Of a DNA stretch of 64,000 bases, positions 21,486 through 33,845 are shown piece after piece. Origin of the DNA: Ariolimax columbianus (lineage: Eukaryota; Mollusca; Gastropoda; Stylommatophora; Arionidae); NCBI GenBank assembly GCA_036924085.1, contig JAVGWX010000003.1, positions 125,167,474 to 125,231,473 on the forward strand. Direction: 5' to 3'. The position numbers were made by a program, and so were the translations under genes. Positions within the stretch are counted from its first letter, which is position 1. Every line of letters starts with the position of its first letter. The notes under the pieces were generated by a model, which was not told where the DNA came from, did not search any database, and was given only the letters and a program-made list of their open reading frames with translations.

Positions 21486-23590
21486 TGTACTAAATGTAGC
21501 AAATCAGACAACAGCATTTCTGTAGTTACTTTGCTTTTTAGAGGAAATTGATAGCGTGACTAGTTATATATACTTATTTATACTAGGTCATTGAAATCAA
21601 TGTAGTTTAATGATTGCCATCAGCAGTTCTTCATTGTAAGTAGTCAAATACCTTCTTCAGTAGTATTTGTGTTGGTTCTTGCATCTAGAAAACAAATAAG
21701 AAAACTTGCTAATCAGTTTAAGGCGTGGCGCAGGAAGTAGAAAAAAAAATTATTTTTAATTTGAACTTACATGATTTGTTATCATGCAGTCATTTAACTG
21801 ACTTGTATAGTGTAAGTCTTAATTATTATTATGTGGGAAAAAAATGTATGATACTACAAGAATGTTATTGTGTAGCTACTGATTTGCTTGCTGGGTACAT
21901 ACGCTATTGGAAGTTTATATCCATTCTGTCATGCCTTTGGAAGCTGCGAGTAGCTTTTAACATATAAAGCAATAGTTTGTTTTGTCTTTTTATTACAGTA
22001 TTTATTATGTTTGATGAGTGCCTTTGTTATATATAGTCATACAAATGTGCTCTGTAGACAACTTTAATATACAGATGGTCAAGTTAAGTAAGATATTTTG
22101 TCTAAACATAGACATCAATTATTGCATTTTGAGGCATATAATGAAATTGTTAGGTGTTTTTCAATGTTACAATATATGTCACAAGAGTCATGTGTGTGTG
22201 ACAGAGGTAAGAACACGACAACTGAATGCATGTCACAAGTAATGACTAACAGTGCAGTCTAACCCATCTAGGGTAGAAGACTCTTCATACGCATGGCATT
22301 GCACCGCCCACTTTCCACACAAGACTTAAGTCATGTTTAGACTGACTTTCTGTATTTGAACTCTAGAAACAATATGCAATGCATAATTCAATAATACAAA
22401 AGTGAATAACTCATTTTCTTCAAGGATCAAAACAAGATGAAGAAAATGAAGATTGTGCATATGATTTAGCATGAATTACCTTCTTACCCAAAACAATGTT
22501 TAAAGGTTGCTGCTTTTATTGGTTAAGCTGCATTTTTCATAAAAAATAAATTTGCACAATTACCATTTACATTAATATGAATACATTGCCTTTTCCTGCA
22601 AAAATAAAGTTGCAAACTACCATTACATTAATTTGAATATCTTACCTTTTCACAAAGTCGTCAACTTTCTGTTAGACCAACCAAACAACTGAAGTTTATA
22701 ACTGCTTGCTTAAGGGAAGAATGGACATTGCCGATACTGTGTGCAGCATAATGCCCTCTCTTTAATTTAGATGATGTGCTGATACTGTCTACAATGTGAA
22801 TGCATGATTGTAGATACTGCTATTTTCTTTAAAGATTCTTTTAACAAACGCTTCTTCTCGTATAATATAAATACTTTTGCATATCATATTTCTTTTGCTT
22901 TATGTTACAATTTATCAATACTTTGTTATGAGAATAATACGTTTTGATAAGTTTAATTTATAATGCAGTGCTTCAGATGCCTGATCTGGTCATAATATGC
23001 ATCACTTCTGTGCCTGGTAAGTATTAACGGTTAGCCAGCTTTACATGTAAGGCATTGACCATTAGTGCCGTAGAACAAAGAAGATTCAAATTCAGTTACA
23101 TATAAGATATGCAACACAATTGCTCTAATGTTTTGGTTTAATTTAAGTTTTCTACATTGAAAAAAAAGCTGGTAGATTAAATAACATGGTAATATTAAGA
23201 TTGTAAAACAGGAAATCAAAGCTGTGTGCACTATTCCCTTATTCCTCTTTATACTGTCCCTGATAACAATAGTACAACTCTGTTAATTCAAATGCACTGC
23301 TGTTTAAAAGAATCCTGTAAAATATAGTCATACATGCTCTATTGCTACATTAAGAACGTATGGGAAAACATTTGTATTGATATTTTTATAACAAATTATT
23401 CTTGTTTACTTTTCTTTGTTTGACTTATTGCTTGAATATCTGGTAACGGGTTGTGACCAAACAAATTTATCAGCTCTAATATTTGTGATAAATATTTATA
23501 TAGAGGCCGTAAATCTATATTTTACTTTCCTATTTCTTATTTGTAAAACTCTTTATCCCTGAAATGTAATAAAACATATATCATATCTCT
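21486..23590 (+). other. Probable 3' UTR of the EF-hand gene
   Basis: A 2 kb AT-rich stretch without recognisable mobile elements, unlike the rest of the window. Candidate AATAAA signals occur at 22545 and 23568. The extent is an inference. Confidence 0.45.
23568..23573 (+). promoter_or_regulatory. Candidate polyadenylation signal
   Basis: A canonical AATAAA near the end of the repeat-poor region. An earlier one at 22545-22550 is an equally valid choice. Confidence 0.3.
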
Positions 23591-24300
23591 TTGATTCTAA
23601 GATGTCAGTAATGCGTCTCTCTTAATTTCAACACCAAATTAAAATTAATTAAAAGCTACTGTTCTAAAACGTTTATTTTTTTTAAAGTAATGTCGATCGT
23701 GTAACTAAGAACAATATTTTTTATTTAGTAGTATGCTTTATATCCTTTTCTTCAGAATTATTATCAGAGTCAACTTCAAATTCTGAGGTCGATTCTTCTA
23801 AATCACTTGAAGAACCGTTATCTGCATTATCTGATAAAATATAATCCTCGTGGAGTCCAGTTCATCTGACGTCAGATTAATTTTCTTTCGAAGGCAATTA
23901 AAAGACGCCATCAAATGAAAGAATGCATCCAGATTTTAGATACCTTTAAATGGCGTAAAAATGTGCGTCTTAGTATGTCGAAGAAATATGCTAATTCAAA
24001 GACCTAACCCAATATGTTACACTCATAAAGGCTTGTGTACTTTTGTATTCCTGTTGTGTTATGTCCAAGTGTAAGGGAAAATACAGTTGAAACTATGTAT
24101 GCTGAATAAAGTTCCTCATAGATGACACTTTCATTGTACATGTCTTATGACGTCACTTTGTGCTCGCCATTCAATGTCATTTGAGTTTTATTCTCTATTT
24201 CATTTAACATATACACACACGAACATGATTTTTTTTCCTCACTCAAATGTACACACTCACACATACTCGTGTGTCAGTCTCGCTACATCTAATATTCACA
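23591..24300. other. No gene recognised
   Basis: AT-rich sequence with short frames only and no repeat family matched. Confidence 0.4.
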
Positions 24301-24302
24301 TA

Positions 24303-24394
24303 CACAGAAAGAAATGAAATAAAGAGAGAAAGAGAGTGAGAGAGAGAAAGAGACAGAGAGAGAGAGAGAGAAAAAGAGAGAGAGAGAGAGATGG
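24303..24394. repeat. (GA)n microsatellite
   Basis: Imperfect GA repeat interrupted by AAA and CA. Confidence 0.95.
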
Positions 24395-24539
24395 AAGTTG
24401 ACCACAAACTCAACTGCTATATTTCTTTGTGTGTGGCTGGTGTGAGTTTTTTCATAGTCTTGTTTAATCGTGATTGGGAATGTTTTGGTAAGTGTGATTT
24501 ACTTTCTACTTCTATTTTATTTCGTTGCTTCTATAAAGT

Positions 24540-25050
24540 CTGCTGCTGGGGACAAATGTGCAGTTAACAAAATGACAGCATCCAACAAAATATCGTTGAG
24601 TGCTTGCATCAAAGTCAGCGAATCAGAGATGTCCAAGACCCTGTCCCACCTCTTAGTGGCACGCCCCGACAACAAGCTGAATCTGTGCAGCCTGGCTGAG
24701 ACAAAAGGGAGAAGGGAGGTAAACCCAGTGCCGGACAGAAAGACACAGATACCACAGGCTCGCTGTAAACTACGATACGCAACAAAATGTCCGAGAAGAA
24801 GAAGAAGAAGAAGAAGAAAAATAAGAAGAAGAAGAAGAAGAAAAAGAAGAAGACGAAGAAGAAGACGAATAAGAAGAAGACATTCTACAGGAATGCTCAC
24901 TCTATAGGGAAGGGAGATGCTAGACCTAGCCAGAGAGTGTGGAGCTGAGAAACTATCTGACCTGGTGAGGACTACAGACTTCATCATGTCGACTAGCCTG
25001 CAAATTTAGCATGACCAAAGATCCTAATCGCAATGAAGAAGAAGTAAAAG
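24540..25050 (+). repeat. Two retroposon 3' ends with GAA tails
   Basis: A GC-richer segment (24540-24790) runs into (GAA)n at about 24795-24880. A second segment ends 'tagcatgaccaaagatcc' (25008) and runs into GAA triplets at 25034. The second leader is nearly identical to the one at 4336. Neither segment has recognisable coding blocks, so they are probably 3' UTRs. Confidence 0.5.
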
Positions 25051-25299
25051 GAAAACAACAATAACAAAAACAGCGACATGAAACAGAAGAGAAAAACGAA
25101 AAACACAACGCTGCTGCTTTCGTCGGTAAAAGCTGCTGACTCAGTAATAGTAAACCAATAACTAGAACGAAACAAATGAAACCACCGAGTAAAGTTAGGC
25201 CTCTAACACTTTATCCTCTATGGCATTGTCTGCTATGGCACTACATTTCCCTCATGCTTCTAGATAACAAGTCACTTACAAGTTATTTACTAAATTCAT

Positions 25300-26515
25300 T
25301 CTTGCCAGAGTGCGCAACCCTCTCTAAGAATCGCAACCAATCGAACAAGCAGGCTTTCGGCGTTTGTACAACAGTTGACAACATTTCAAATTGCTGCCGC
25401 CTTATTGAAGAAGCCAGAGAGTTTTAGACCTTGATCGACATCTTTATCGATTACAAAAAATCTTTTGATTCGGTAGAACCACATTTTGTCTGGCGTTAAC
25501 AGTTGGAACAAGGTGCCGATCCTGGTTACATCAGAACGTTTGCCAACAGTTATACAAACTGCACTACCACATTTCGTCCCTTTAAACGTTCAGTTCAGAA
25601 GAGAGTACATCAGGGGGATTCTATCTCGCCTGCCAAACATCTACTCCGCATGTTTGAAATCAGTCATCAGCCGATGCAACATTGGCACTTTTGGCATCCA
25701 TATTGACGGCAGACGCCTCAATCACTTTCGATTTGCCAATGACATAGTGCCCATCACAGTCCAGCAGCAGAAGCCAGCTAAATGATGCAGTTACTCAATG
25801 GTATGGGCAGGAAAAAGGGACTGGAGACGAATGTCTCGAGACCAAAGTGTTACACAATCGTTTCGCCAGTTATAATCCAATCTTCCTTGGAGGAGCTCGA
25901 TTAGAGGATGTCAACGAGTTTATCTATCGTGGGCGCCCCTACGATACGGAAAATAACCCGGAACCTGAACCGACAATAATTAGCCCGGCAGGCTGAGCGG
26001 CCTGCTTGTCCATTAGCACGGCACTGTACGGTTGCTAAGGCCAGAACCTACGACCATCCCTCTTCAACTCCATTGTGCTCCCTGCGAGGTGCTACAGTGC
26101 TGAGACATGGGCAATAACAGAATCAGGGGAAGACAAATTAAGAATGACCCAGGCGTCTCTTGAGCGACACTTGAACGGAATAACTCTCCGGAACCAACTT
26201 ATGCAAAATATTCACAATTCTAACATACGACGTTTGTCCTTGGAAATGATGCAGTAATTTATACTGCCAATGCAAAACACAGATATGTTGCGATGAAACG
26301 ATGGTCGATGTAGAACGAGAGGTCAAAATGAGACATCGGGGAAGACCTCCAATGTGTTGGTGAGACTCCCTTTCTGTACGCAACAACATCCGAGACGCCT
26401 CTGGATGAGGGTATACCACGCGCTGGACTTCCGTGGCCCAAGAAAGGATCCGCTGGAGACGAAGTTGGAACCCGTAGCTACGCTGAGGAACAAGTCATCA
26501 AGATCTAGATAACAA
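25300..26515 (+). mobile_element. LINE family V, RT domain to C-terminus (copy 1)
   Basis: The + strand encodes QAFGVCTTVDNISNCC (about 25350), FIDYKKSFDSVEPHFVW (25440), VHQGDSISP (25610) and FGIHIDGRRLNHFRFANDIV (25690-25745), where the catalytic box is FAND instead of FADD. Further on come YSAETWAITESGEDKL and LERHLNGITLRNQL (26090-26200), then a decayed C-terminus. The same order of blocks occurs at 62300-62790 and 63113-64000. Frameshifts and the Asp-to-Asn change show it is dead. Confidence 0.85.
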
Positions 26516-26789
26516 CCAGACATATTGTATACAGTTTGTGATGTCACTAACGAAATAATCAATGCAAGACTTTGTCCTGAAGAGAATGTTGACATCGTTT
26601 TCTGTGACATCATCTATCTAACTCCCATGTACTATTTTGCCTGTCATATAACAAGATCTTCTTGTGTTATATCTGCGCAGTTGTCGTTATTCAGACTGCA
26701 TCCTTCTCGTAATGTGTTCAAATCAACTTTTTTTCGGTCTTGCTATAGTTTTTGCACAGGATGTAGTTCTCACAACATTTCTGACTTCC

Positions 26790-27110
26790 TTATTTCTTAC
26801 GCTTCTTCTTCAGCCTTCGTCCTGAAAGAGTCTTTGTGACGTTGTGTCCTAGTTTACAGAAAGACTGCGATATCTCCGCTTTCGGCCCAACATGTCCGGT
26901 TTCAGCTGGGGTTTTTTTTAGTGCTTGGTTTTCCTTCCCACTTGGATTCTCTTAGTCAGAATACACTAGTGAACACTGTTTTCTTGGAGGCGGAATACGG
27001 CCTTGATCAATTGTGGTTCACTTACTCTGATGCAAGCAGCCAGCAATGAGTCCGCTGACTGCTGTCAGTTCATAGACTGTGCTGCATCTTCGACCTCATT
27101 CTTATTCTGT
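26790..27110 (-). repeat. Dispersed retroposon like 7290-7650
   Basis: Same order of segments as 7290-7650: 'cttcttcttcagc', 'cgtcctgaaag', 'ttcggcccaacatgtcc', 'ttccttcccacttg', 'gactgtgctgcatctt'. The GAA tail is short here. Confidence 0.65.
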
Positions 27111-27309
27111 CCTCGCCTGGTTACACTGATTATTGTTCTCAGACATTTTCTTTGTACATATATCGACTTCTTTACTTGTGTATCCTTCATTCTTAGCTGA
27201 ATAACCATGTCAAACCATTGATATTAAAACTGCCCCTGCAAAAGCTCGGACACATGCGTCATGTAAATGGTTCAGCTGTCGTGACAGCCCTATACTTCAC
27301 TTGGAGCGA

Positions 27310-27685
27310 AAAGGTCATTCAATCAATCTTAGTCTTAATCGACCTGTACTTCTACAAGGGCGCATGCTTCTGTGCAGGTCCTAGCTTTGGCGTGAACTGG
27401 ATGTAGCCGGGATAAGCATTTCCTGCTTAGTGGACTAGGCTCGAACAGCTTATTACCCCGCTGCGTCGGACAAGTACCGCAGAGGGTGGTTAACCGATGT
27501 GCCAGTCCATCTTAATAGACTCAAACACTAAAGCAAAGTGGACCCGCAGTCTATTAGGTGCCGTCTATGATGCTCTTAATTAACCACCTAACCATGGCCA
27601 GTGGTTTGCCATGCTGCACAGTTAGTCGCCTCTTGCGACATGCTCTTTGGTGGGACAGTGGTGCTATCAATCAATCAACAAACAA
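27310..27685 (+). repeat. Family B repeat (copy 2, long)
   Basis: About 370 bases match 49370-49740 along their full length, including 'gacctgtacttctac', 'ctggatgtagccgg', 'gcttattaccccg' and the 3' half shared with 17543-17755. Confidence 0.8.
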
Positions 27686-28530
27686 AAATAAACAAATTGA
27701 AAAGATCAAGAAACAAAACAAAATTAAACCCACTTAGTTTTGAATTTATTTTTTTTAAATTGAAAGAAAAACATTCATATCGCCAGTGTTGACTGCTCAG
27801 AAAACACAATCGTATCTTGCAATAATATTCAACTGCAAAGAAAAATCAAATTGAATTAAAGAATCAACATCTGTTGACACAAATATTTAAACTAGGAATG
27901 AACAATCAATGGCGTGTATTGATCAATAAATGCTTTAGTATACTTAAGTCTAGCTTCAGAAGTCTTCGTTAATTTCCCCTAACTTATGTAAATAGTTATA
28001 GCACAAAAAAGCAGATTGTAGATTATTAGAAACGTTTGCTGGTTTGAAATACAAGAAGTGGACACACTTTTCTCAAATATATTTCTATCCAGAAAATAGC
28101 TAAGCCGATTACCAAATTATTTCTACGCTGGATTAGTTTATTCAAATGGCAAGGCTAGTCTCGGGGATGAGACAGTGCTGTTTGGAATGAGGTGTTCGAA
28201 ATTGTAGTACGAGGTCTTTGTTTTGGTTAGACGAGATGATCAGTTCCAACCATGTTGCATTGTTTTCCTCATTGGAAAGTATATTACAAAAATATTAAAA
28301 CGTTAATGGGAAATATAGAAACATTAGAAACAAATATAAAGTAATGGTCAGAGAACTAAAGATGTGCACACATTTCTCTATTTGGAAATGAACAGTGATG
28401 ACGATGATGGAGCAAACCAAGATGTTAACGCTGGGATTAATAAGGTCAGATTTGCCTTCAACTCTTACCACTTAGTGTGGCACTCGACAGTATTCTTCAT
28501 AGAGAATACGATTAGACTATTTAATACGAA
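27686..28530. other. No gene recognised
   Basis: AT-rich sequence with no coding blocks or matched repeats. Confidence 0.4.
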
Positions 28531-28534
28531 TTTA

Positions 28535-28872
28535 AGATCAGGAAGACTGACGTCTGGTCGGGCAAAACATAATGATCAGCCATGTTAGTCAGGGTCAGGC
28601 AAGATATACTGGCCAAGACCCTCAACTCGACGTGCACGTAGTCCTCCCTGGAAACGGGCTGTTCTCTTGGCAGTCTGGCTAACGAGGTAGGGGATCCATG
28701 TGATCCCTGTAGTAGTGAGTGACACGCAGATGTAGCCAAACATAGTACAACCTTCTGGATTTCGGTCCACCTTCATTAGTACGCTCGGGATGTGAAGAAA
28801 GCTACCGCAACCAGCCACTAAAGGTCCTTATCATTGCACACAAAAAAAGTAAACTTATCCATTATGGGCATT
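28535..28872 (+). repeat. Family C repeat (copy 1)
   Basis: Matches 53085-53430 (+) and 44485-44798 (-) over about 310 bases: 'ggaagactgacgtctggtc', 'gttagtcagggtcaggc', 'ggcagtctggctaac', 'cgctcgggatgtga'. It ends in an AAC-rich tail ('aacaacaac' at about 28877). Confidence 0.8.
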
Positions 28873-28874
28873 CA

Positions 28875-29320
28875 TAACAACAACACAAATGTAAAGTCGG
28901 CCCTGCTATGTGGATCTGGGTCATGACATGTGACCTATGGTATCACATCCAGACTGCAGACTCTTCAACAAGTGCCTTTGACGCATACTTCGTATTTTAG
29001 ATGCTCAGCGGTAACGGCAAACACAGATCTATGGGTAAGAATATGACAACAACCTAGAAATTGGGGATGGAAATTGGGGATGGATAGGATATTCTCTCAG
29101 AAAGAAACCGAGCAGCATAACCAGACGCGCTAGATTTGAACCCACGGGGAAAGAAACGAGTAGGAAGCGTTAAGAAACACCTGGCGATGATCAGTCGATG
29201 ATGAAGTCAGTTCGGTGTGCGGAACTCAAGAAGTCGGCATAGAATAGAAGCAGATGGAGAGCATCTGTTGCGGTAATGGGTCCAAGTGCAACCAGACGGA
29301 TTAATGATGATGATAAATCA
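28875..29320 (+). mobile_element. LINE family P, C-terminal fragment
   Basis: Decayed + strand blocks can be followed frame by frame: ALLCGSGS (LLYGSET-type), 'TNTDLWVR', 'IGYS/FSQKET', and the basic 'ARFEPTGKE' block that corresponds to WNPQGKRKRGRP in the better copies. The region ends in (ATG)n at 29307-29316. Too many stops and frameshifts to be functional. Confidence 0.65.
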
Positions 29321-29429
29321 TTTTGAGTTCTTCTGATTCTCAGTTATTTATTTCCTTAGTCCTGTATCATATAGATATGGTATTGTTTCTAGAGCTTTCT
29401 TTTAAACACAAGCATCTACCCAACAGACA

Positions 29430-30470
29430 GCAACATTTTTATCTGTGGTGTTTGCAATGATAATATGGTGTTAAACAAGGCTAAGTCCTGGCCCCCAACA
29501 CTATTCTGAATTTCTTTTGCCCTGCTTCTGAAGCATGCATTTGGTAATGCAATAGAAGGGATTTGCCTTCACACTAGATCTGATGGCCGTCTGTTTAATC
29601 TTGCGAGACTCAAAGCTAAACCCATGATCAGTGAAGCTACTGTCAGGGACTTGTTATTTGCTGATGACGCTGATATTGTCACTCCAAGTCTGCATGAACT
29701 CCAGAGATTGATATATCGCTTCTCCCAGGCATGCAAAGATTTCGGTCTCACAATAAGAATGAATAAAACAAATATGCTGGGACAAGACGCAGATACCACC
29801 CCAACAATCTCTATCGAAAACTATGAACTGGCAACTGTGGACTAGTTCACTTACCTGGGGCCCATTATCAATGATAAGCTCCTCCTAGACCTAGAATAGG
29901 GCAATCGCATTGGCAGAGCTACTACCATGTTTCCTCGTCTCACAACACGTGTCGGAGAAAACCCCAAACTTATAGCTAAGACCAAGGCCATGGTTTACAA
30001 TGCCTGTGTCGTCAGTTCCCTTCTTTATGGCAGCATAATGTGGATAACATATGCCAAACAGTAGCATAGGCTCAACACCTTTCACCTACGGTGCATAAGA
30101 TTCATCCTTGGCATCTCATGGAGATACAGGGTAACAAATGCGGAGGTGAATTCTCGCACCGGTCTTCCAAGTATCCACACCCTCCTTCGACAACGAAGGT
30201 TTGTTCATGTTCGTCGCGTGGAAGACGGTCGCACCCCAAAGATATTCTCTATGGGCAGCTGGCGTGTGGTTAAAAAAAAACAGCTGGTCGACAACAGCTG
30301 CGGTTCAAAGACACATGTAAGCGGACATGAAGGCTGTGGGTATGGATCTGACATCTTGGGAAGACATAGCCTTATACCGATCCAAGTGGAGATGTAACCT
30401 GAAGAGATACATCAGACTTGGCAAAATAAGCTCATGCAACAATTGGATGTGAAGAGAATGCCCGAAAGGA
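29430..30470 (+). mobile_element. LINE family F (copy 2)
   Basis: The + strand gives GVKQG, a stop, then VLAP; LLKHAFGNAIEGICLHTRS; and 'VRDLLFADDADIVTPSLHEL' with an intact FADD box (about 29645-29665). These are followed by TISIENYELATVD, a stop, FTYLGPIINDKLLL, VYNACVVSSLLYGS, RFILGISWRYRVTNAEV, RTGLPSIHTLLRQRRFVHV, and LRFKDTCKRTMKAVGMDLTS (about 30300). Compared with copy 1 the block order is identical. Several stops and frameshifts make it inactive. Confidence 0.87.
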
Positions 30471-31160
30471 AAAGTAAAACCAAAAACTCAGTAGAGAGTT
30501 GCTATTCCAATGTCGCATCAACCTATAAAGGGGCTACTACTATGCAATACCATTAGTTAGAGATTATTCTACCTTAAACGGGGATTAGGCTGCATTGTTA
30601 GTTTGTTGTCATTCATACATACTCTCAGTGTGGCATTGATTCTAAGCGCATCTCTGTCATACACATAGTTATCCCAGAAAGCACACCAGCAAAGGCTCTT
30701 AAAAGTTATAATGTAGCAATATTGTTTGTTCTATAATATGGTGTATGCCTAACATCACAATGTTCTGGCTGCCACCACACGCAGTAATGAAACTATTTTA
30801 GAAATTACATATGAGCACATCATGTGTCAGACACCAGGGGTCAGAGTTCAAATATTTATTGTGTAGCCTCAAGCTGTTGCGTAATTGCTGATCTGACCTA
30901 CATAAATGTCAACATGAATGGCTTACTCATGAACGTTTTGGCATGACCTTCAATATTTGGTTTTAAACCATTTTGTACGGGTTATTCCCGCTTCCCCCAA
31001 CCTCCACCCCACCCCCTATTGAGTTTTGTTTTTACGAATTGTATAAATACAATTTTCTTTCCAATCAATGTCGTATGAACGGAGATTTAAAACTATTATA
31101 GGTCCAGAAAACCTATGGAAATATTTTTACTGGTAATCTATTTATGGTCAATTGCGCTAT
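30471..31160. other. No gene recognised
   Basis: No coding block or matched repeat. A C-rich run lies near 30990-31015. Confidence 0.4.
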
Positions 31161-31164
31161 ATTG

Positions 31165-31545
31165 GGAGGAAACGTGAACTCTAGCACAGAAGAATGATAA
31201 AAAGCTTGGAAGTGTTTCGATGTGGCACCATCGTAGAATAGAAAGAGTGAGTTGAACAGAAAGAAGACCCAGTGCCAATGCCCTTGCTGAGGTAGGCGCA
31301 CAAAGTTAAATGTTGAAAATGATACAGAACCAAAGATTGAGTTGGTTGGGACACAATATGCGACATGAAAGTCTTCTACGGAAGATATTAGAGAGCAAGA
31401 TACAGGTGAATCGAATAAAGGGGCGACCAAGACGCCTTTACATCTCAGTCATGCATAAACATTAAAGTACAAACATATGCTGAAGTGAAGAAAGCTGCAG
31501 AGAATAGGGTCAAATGGAGAGACTAGCTCAGAAAACCTTACAACC
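31165..31545 (+). mobile_element. LINE C-terminal fragment (RTE-like)
   Basis: The + strand encodes QRLSWLGHNMRHESLLRKIL, then 'ESKIQVNRIKGRPRRLYISV', and after a frameshift a block like 'EVKKAAENRVKWR'. The L-G-H-x-M-R-H and G-R-P-R-R signatures identify the RT C-terminus. A similar but distinct copy is at 45990-46322. Confidence 0.75.
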
Positions 31546-31752
31546 AGTCTTAGGACGGATCAACTAGATAACGATGAATTTGTTTTCCGTGGGACCGAAA
31601 GTGTTCATGATCGTTTCACTATCCAAAAAGGATAGCAGTCATTTTGAAACCCATTTGGGCTTCACGTTTCCCGAATTCAAATGTTAATCACTGATATGTT
31701 TACAAGTTTGTTTACTTTATAGTTTTACGAGTTTACATATTGATGTTGGTGA

Positions 31753-31835
31753 GGAAGACGAACTTCTGGTCAGGCAAAACATACTGTATAAATCATTAGT
31801 TGGAGATTAGAGCAATGTGTATAGGTGTGGAGTCC
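31753..31835 (+). repeat. Family C, 5' fragment
   Basis: Begins 'ggaagacgaacttctggtca' and 'ggcaaaacatactg', like the start of the copy at 28535. It is cut short before the CR1 fragment. Confidence 0.45.
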
Positions 31836-31839
31836 TTAT

Positions 31840-32315
31840 CGCAGCGGAGATATAAACATGCTGGAAAGGATACAAAGAAGAGCGACAATTCCAGAATTAC
31901 AGTTACGATGAAAGACTCACAAAAACCGGCCTACAGTGTCTAGAAAAGAGAAAAATTTGAGGTGACTTAATTCAGGTTTATAAGATAATCACAGAAAAGG
32001 TTAAATTAGACTATAACAAGTTTTTTTTCAAAATACAACCTCCAACGAGAACAAGAGGACACAGATACAAATTAACTAAAGAAAGGTACAGATTGGACAT
32101 TAGAAAATATATTTTTAGTCAGAGAGTGGTGAATGCTTGGAATGCATTTCCCCAGGATGTCGTGAAGATAGAGACAATTAATGCATTTAAGAATAGATTG
32201 GATGTGCATAGTTTTTAAAGCAGGGTAATGCAAATGTGACTGGTTGTCTACAGATTCTGATGAGTCTTCTAAACCAGTATAAAAACGTTAAGTTATGGTA
32301 ACGTTCAGTTAAGTT
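31840..32315 (+). mobile_element. CR1-like LINE, last ORF segment and 3' UTR
   Basis: The + strand encodes 'IQRRAT', a stop-interrupted 'RRGDLIQVYKIITEKVKLDY'-type segment, then 'RTRGHRYKLTKERYRLDI' and '[13 protein letters not shown]', ending 'INAFKNRLDVHSF' and a stop at 32217. This is the conserved end of CR1/L2-type LINE ORF2. The 3' UTR continues to 'cagtataaaaacgttaag'. Minus strand relatives are at 55920-56250 and 47630-47850. Confidence 0.85.
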
Positions 32316-32544
32316 ACTCACTTGTGGACATTCAACAACAACAACAACATATTAATAATTTTTTGGACCTGCGAATGTATGTCCAGTGTTCAGACCCCGA
32401 GGAGCGGATGGTTGAGTGATATGAATATTTGTCTTCTGGGCACAGGGACATGGTATTTGAAGAGCTCATTGTGTGTAACCAAATCAGTTGCTTTTGTCAG
32501 ATCGATGAAAGCGACATAAAAATATTTGTTTCGCTAGCGTAACT

Positions 32545-33240
32545 TTTTGTAAAGATAAAAATATGGAGCTAGTAAATCACTTCAACTACCTCGGATCTAT
32601 CATCACTGACGACCTGTCACTGGACGTAGAACTACAAAAGTTATTAAGAATGACCTCATCAGCACTTTCTAGGCTGTCACAGGGAGTGTGGAATTACAAC
32701 ATGTTGATCATCTCCTCAAAGGTTGCTATGCACAGATCTTGTGTTATTAGTACCCTGTTCTATGCCAGCGAAATATGGACTCTGTATGCCTCACATGAAA
32801 AAGGCTAAATGATTTTCATATACGTTGCCTGAGACGCATACTTGGAATTTCATGGAGTGACTAACAACGAAGTATTGGACTGAGCAAGGATTGTCGACTT
32901 AGTTACGATCCTCTGCCAGCACCGCTTGCGGGGGCTTGATCGCGTGTGCAGAATGGAGACTGGGTGAATACCAAAGGATATCCTATACGGAGAACTGACC
33001 ACAGACAAGCGTAACAAATGTAGACCCTTCCTCCGCTACAAAGATGTTTGCAAGCGTGAGCTAAAGTCGTTGGATATGAACACCTGCAACTTGGAGGAAC
33101 TTGACAAAGACAGACCCGGCTGGAGACAGGCTTTGTGTGTTGGTCTGCAGGCAGGGGAAGACAAGATGCGTCAACATGCAGATTTCAAACGTGTGAGGCG
33201 AAAGCAAAGGCAACAACTCACTGTCCCCTCTCTAGCGTGA
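32545..33240 (+). mobile_element. LINE family F (copy 3)
   Basis: The + strand encodes VNHFNYLGSIITDDLSLDVE, 'SCVISTLFYASEIWTLYA' and, after frameshifts, RLRGLDRVCRMETG, PKDILYGELTTDKR and FLRYKDVCKRELKSLDMNTC, then 'ELDKDRPGWRQAL' and a basic tail. It aligns block by block with copies 1 and 2 but starts after the catalytic box. Confidence 0.85.
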
Positions 33241-33480
33241 AGTTCATTGTCTCTCGAGACTGACAGGATGCCAATAAATCAATCAATTCTGACCACGAGC
33301 CCATACGTTCAAAACGTAAGACATTGGTTTTTCCTCTATCAGAGGTAAAATAAAAAAACCTTGTCTGTACATTGTGTGGTGGCTGCAGCGGAAAGCGGTA
33401 TTTATTCCTCAGCCCTATAAATCATCACTGTTTATATCAATAATGGAATTAAAAACTTGATCATATTTTTTTAAAGCTAG

Positions 33481-33845
33481 AATTGTATACATCTGGATAT
33501 AATTGTTTACACTTGGATAGAATTGAAAACATATGGATAAAATTGAATACATCTGGATAGAATTGTTTACACCTGGAAAGAATTGAAAACATATGGATAG
33601 AATTTAATACATATGGATAGACTTGAATACGCCTGTATAGAATTAAATACATCTGGCTAGAAAAGTTTACACCTGGATAGATTTTAATACATCTGGATAG
33701 AATTGTTAACATCTGCATAAAATTGAATACATATGGATAGAACTGAACGTAATTAAGTAAAATTGACCCCAACCGAATAATACTATCACATATCGATATA
33801 ATTAAAACACACCTGGCTAATTTGATACACATGGATAGAATTTAA
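33481..33845. repeat. 20 bp minisatellite, about 18 units, degenerate
   Basis: The unit consensus is close to 'aattgaatacatctggatag'. Units diverge strongly toward the right end, suggesting an old array. The 123-codon minus strand frame across it is a by-product. Confidence 0.92.

Noticed and set aside
24470..24987. Overlapping 145- and 156-codon frames
   Set aside because: Both cross a GAA/TTC microsatellite and retroposon 3' sequence; no domain.
27218..27310. A further LINE C-terminus ('KLGHMRHV' on +)
   Set aside because: Only one short motif; surrounding residues do not follow the LINE pattern, so it was not annotated.
31113..31430. 105-codon minus strand frame
   Set aside because: Antisense of a + strand LINE C-terminus.
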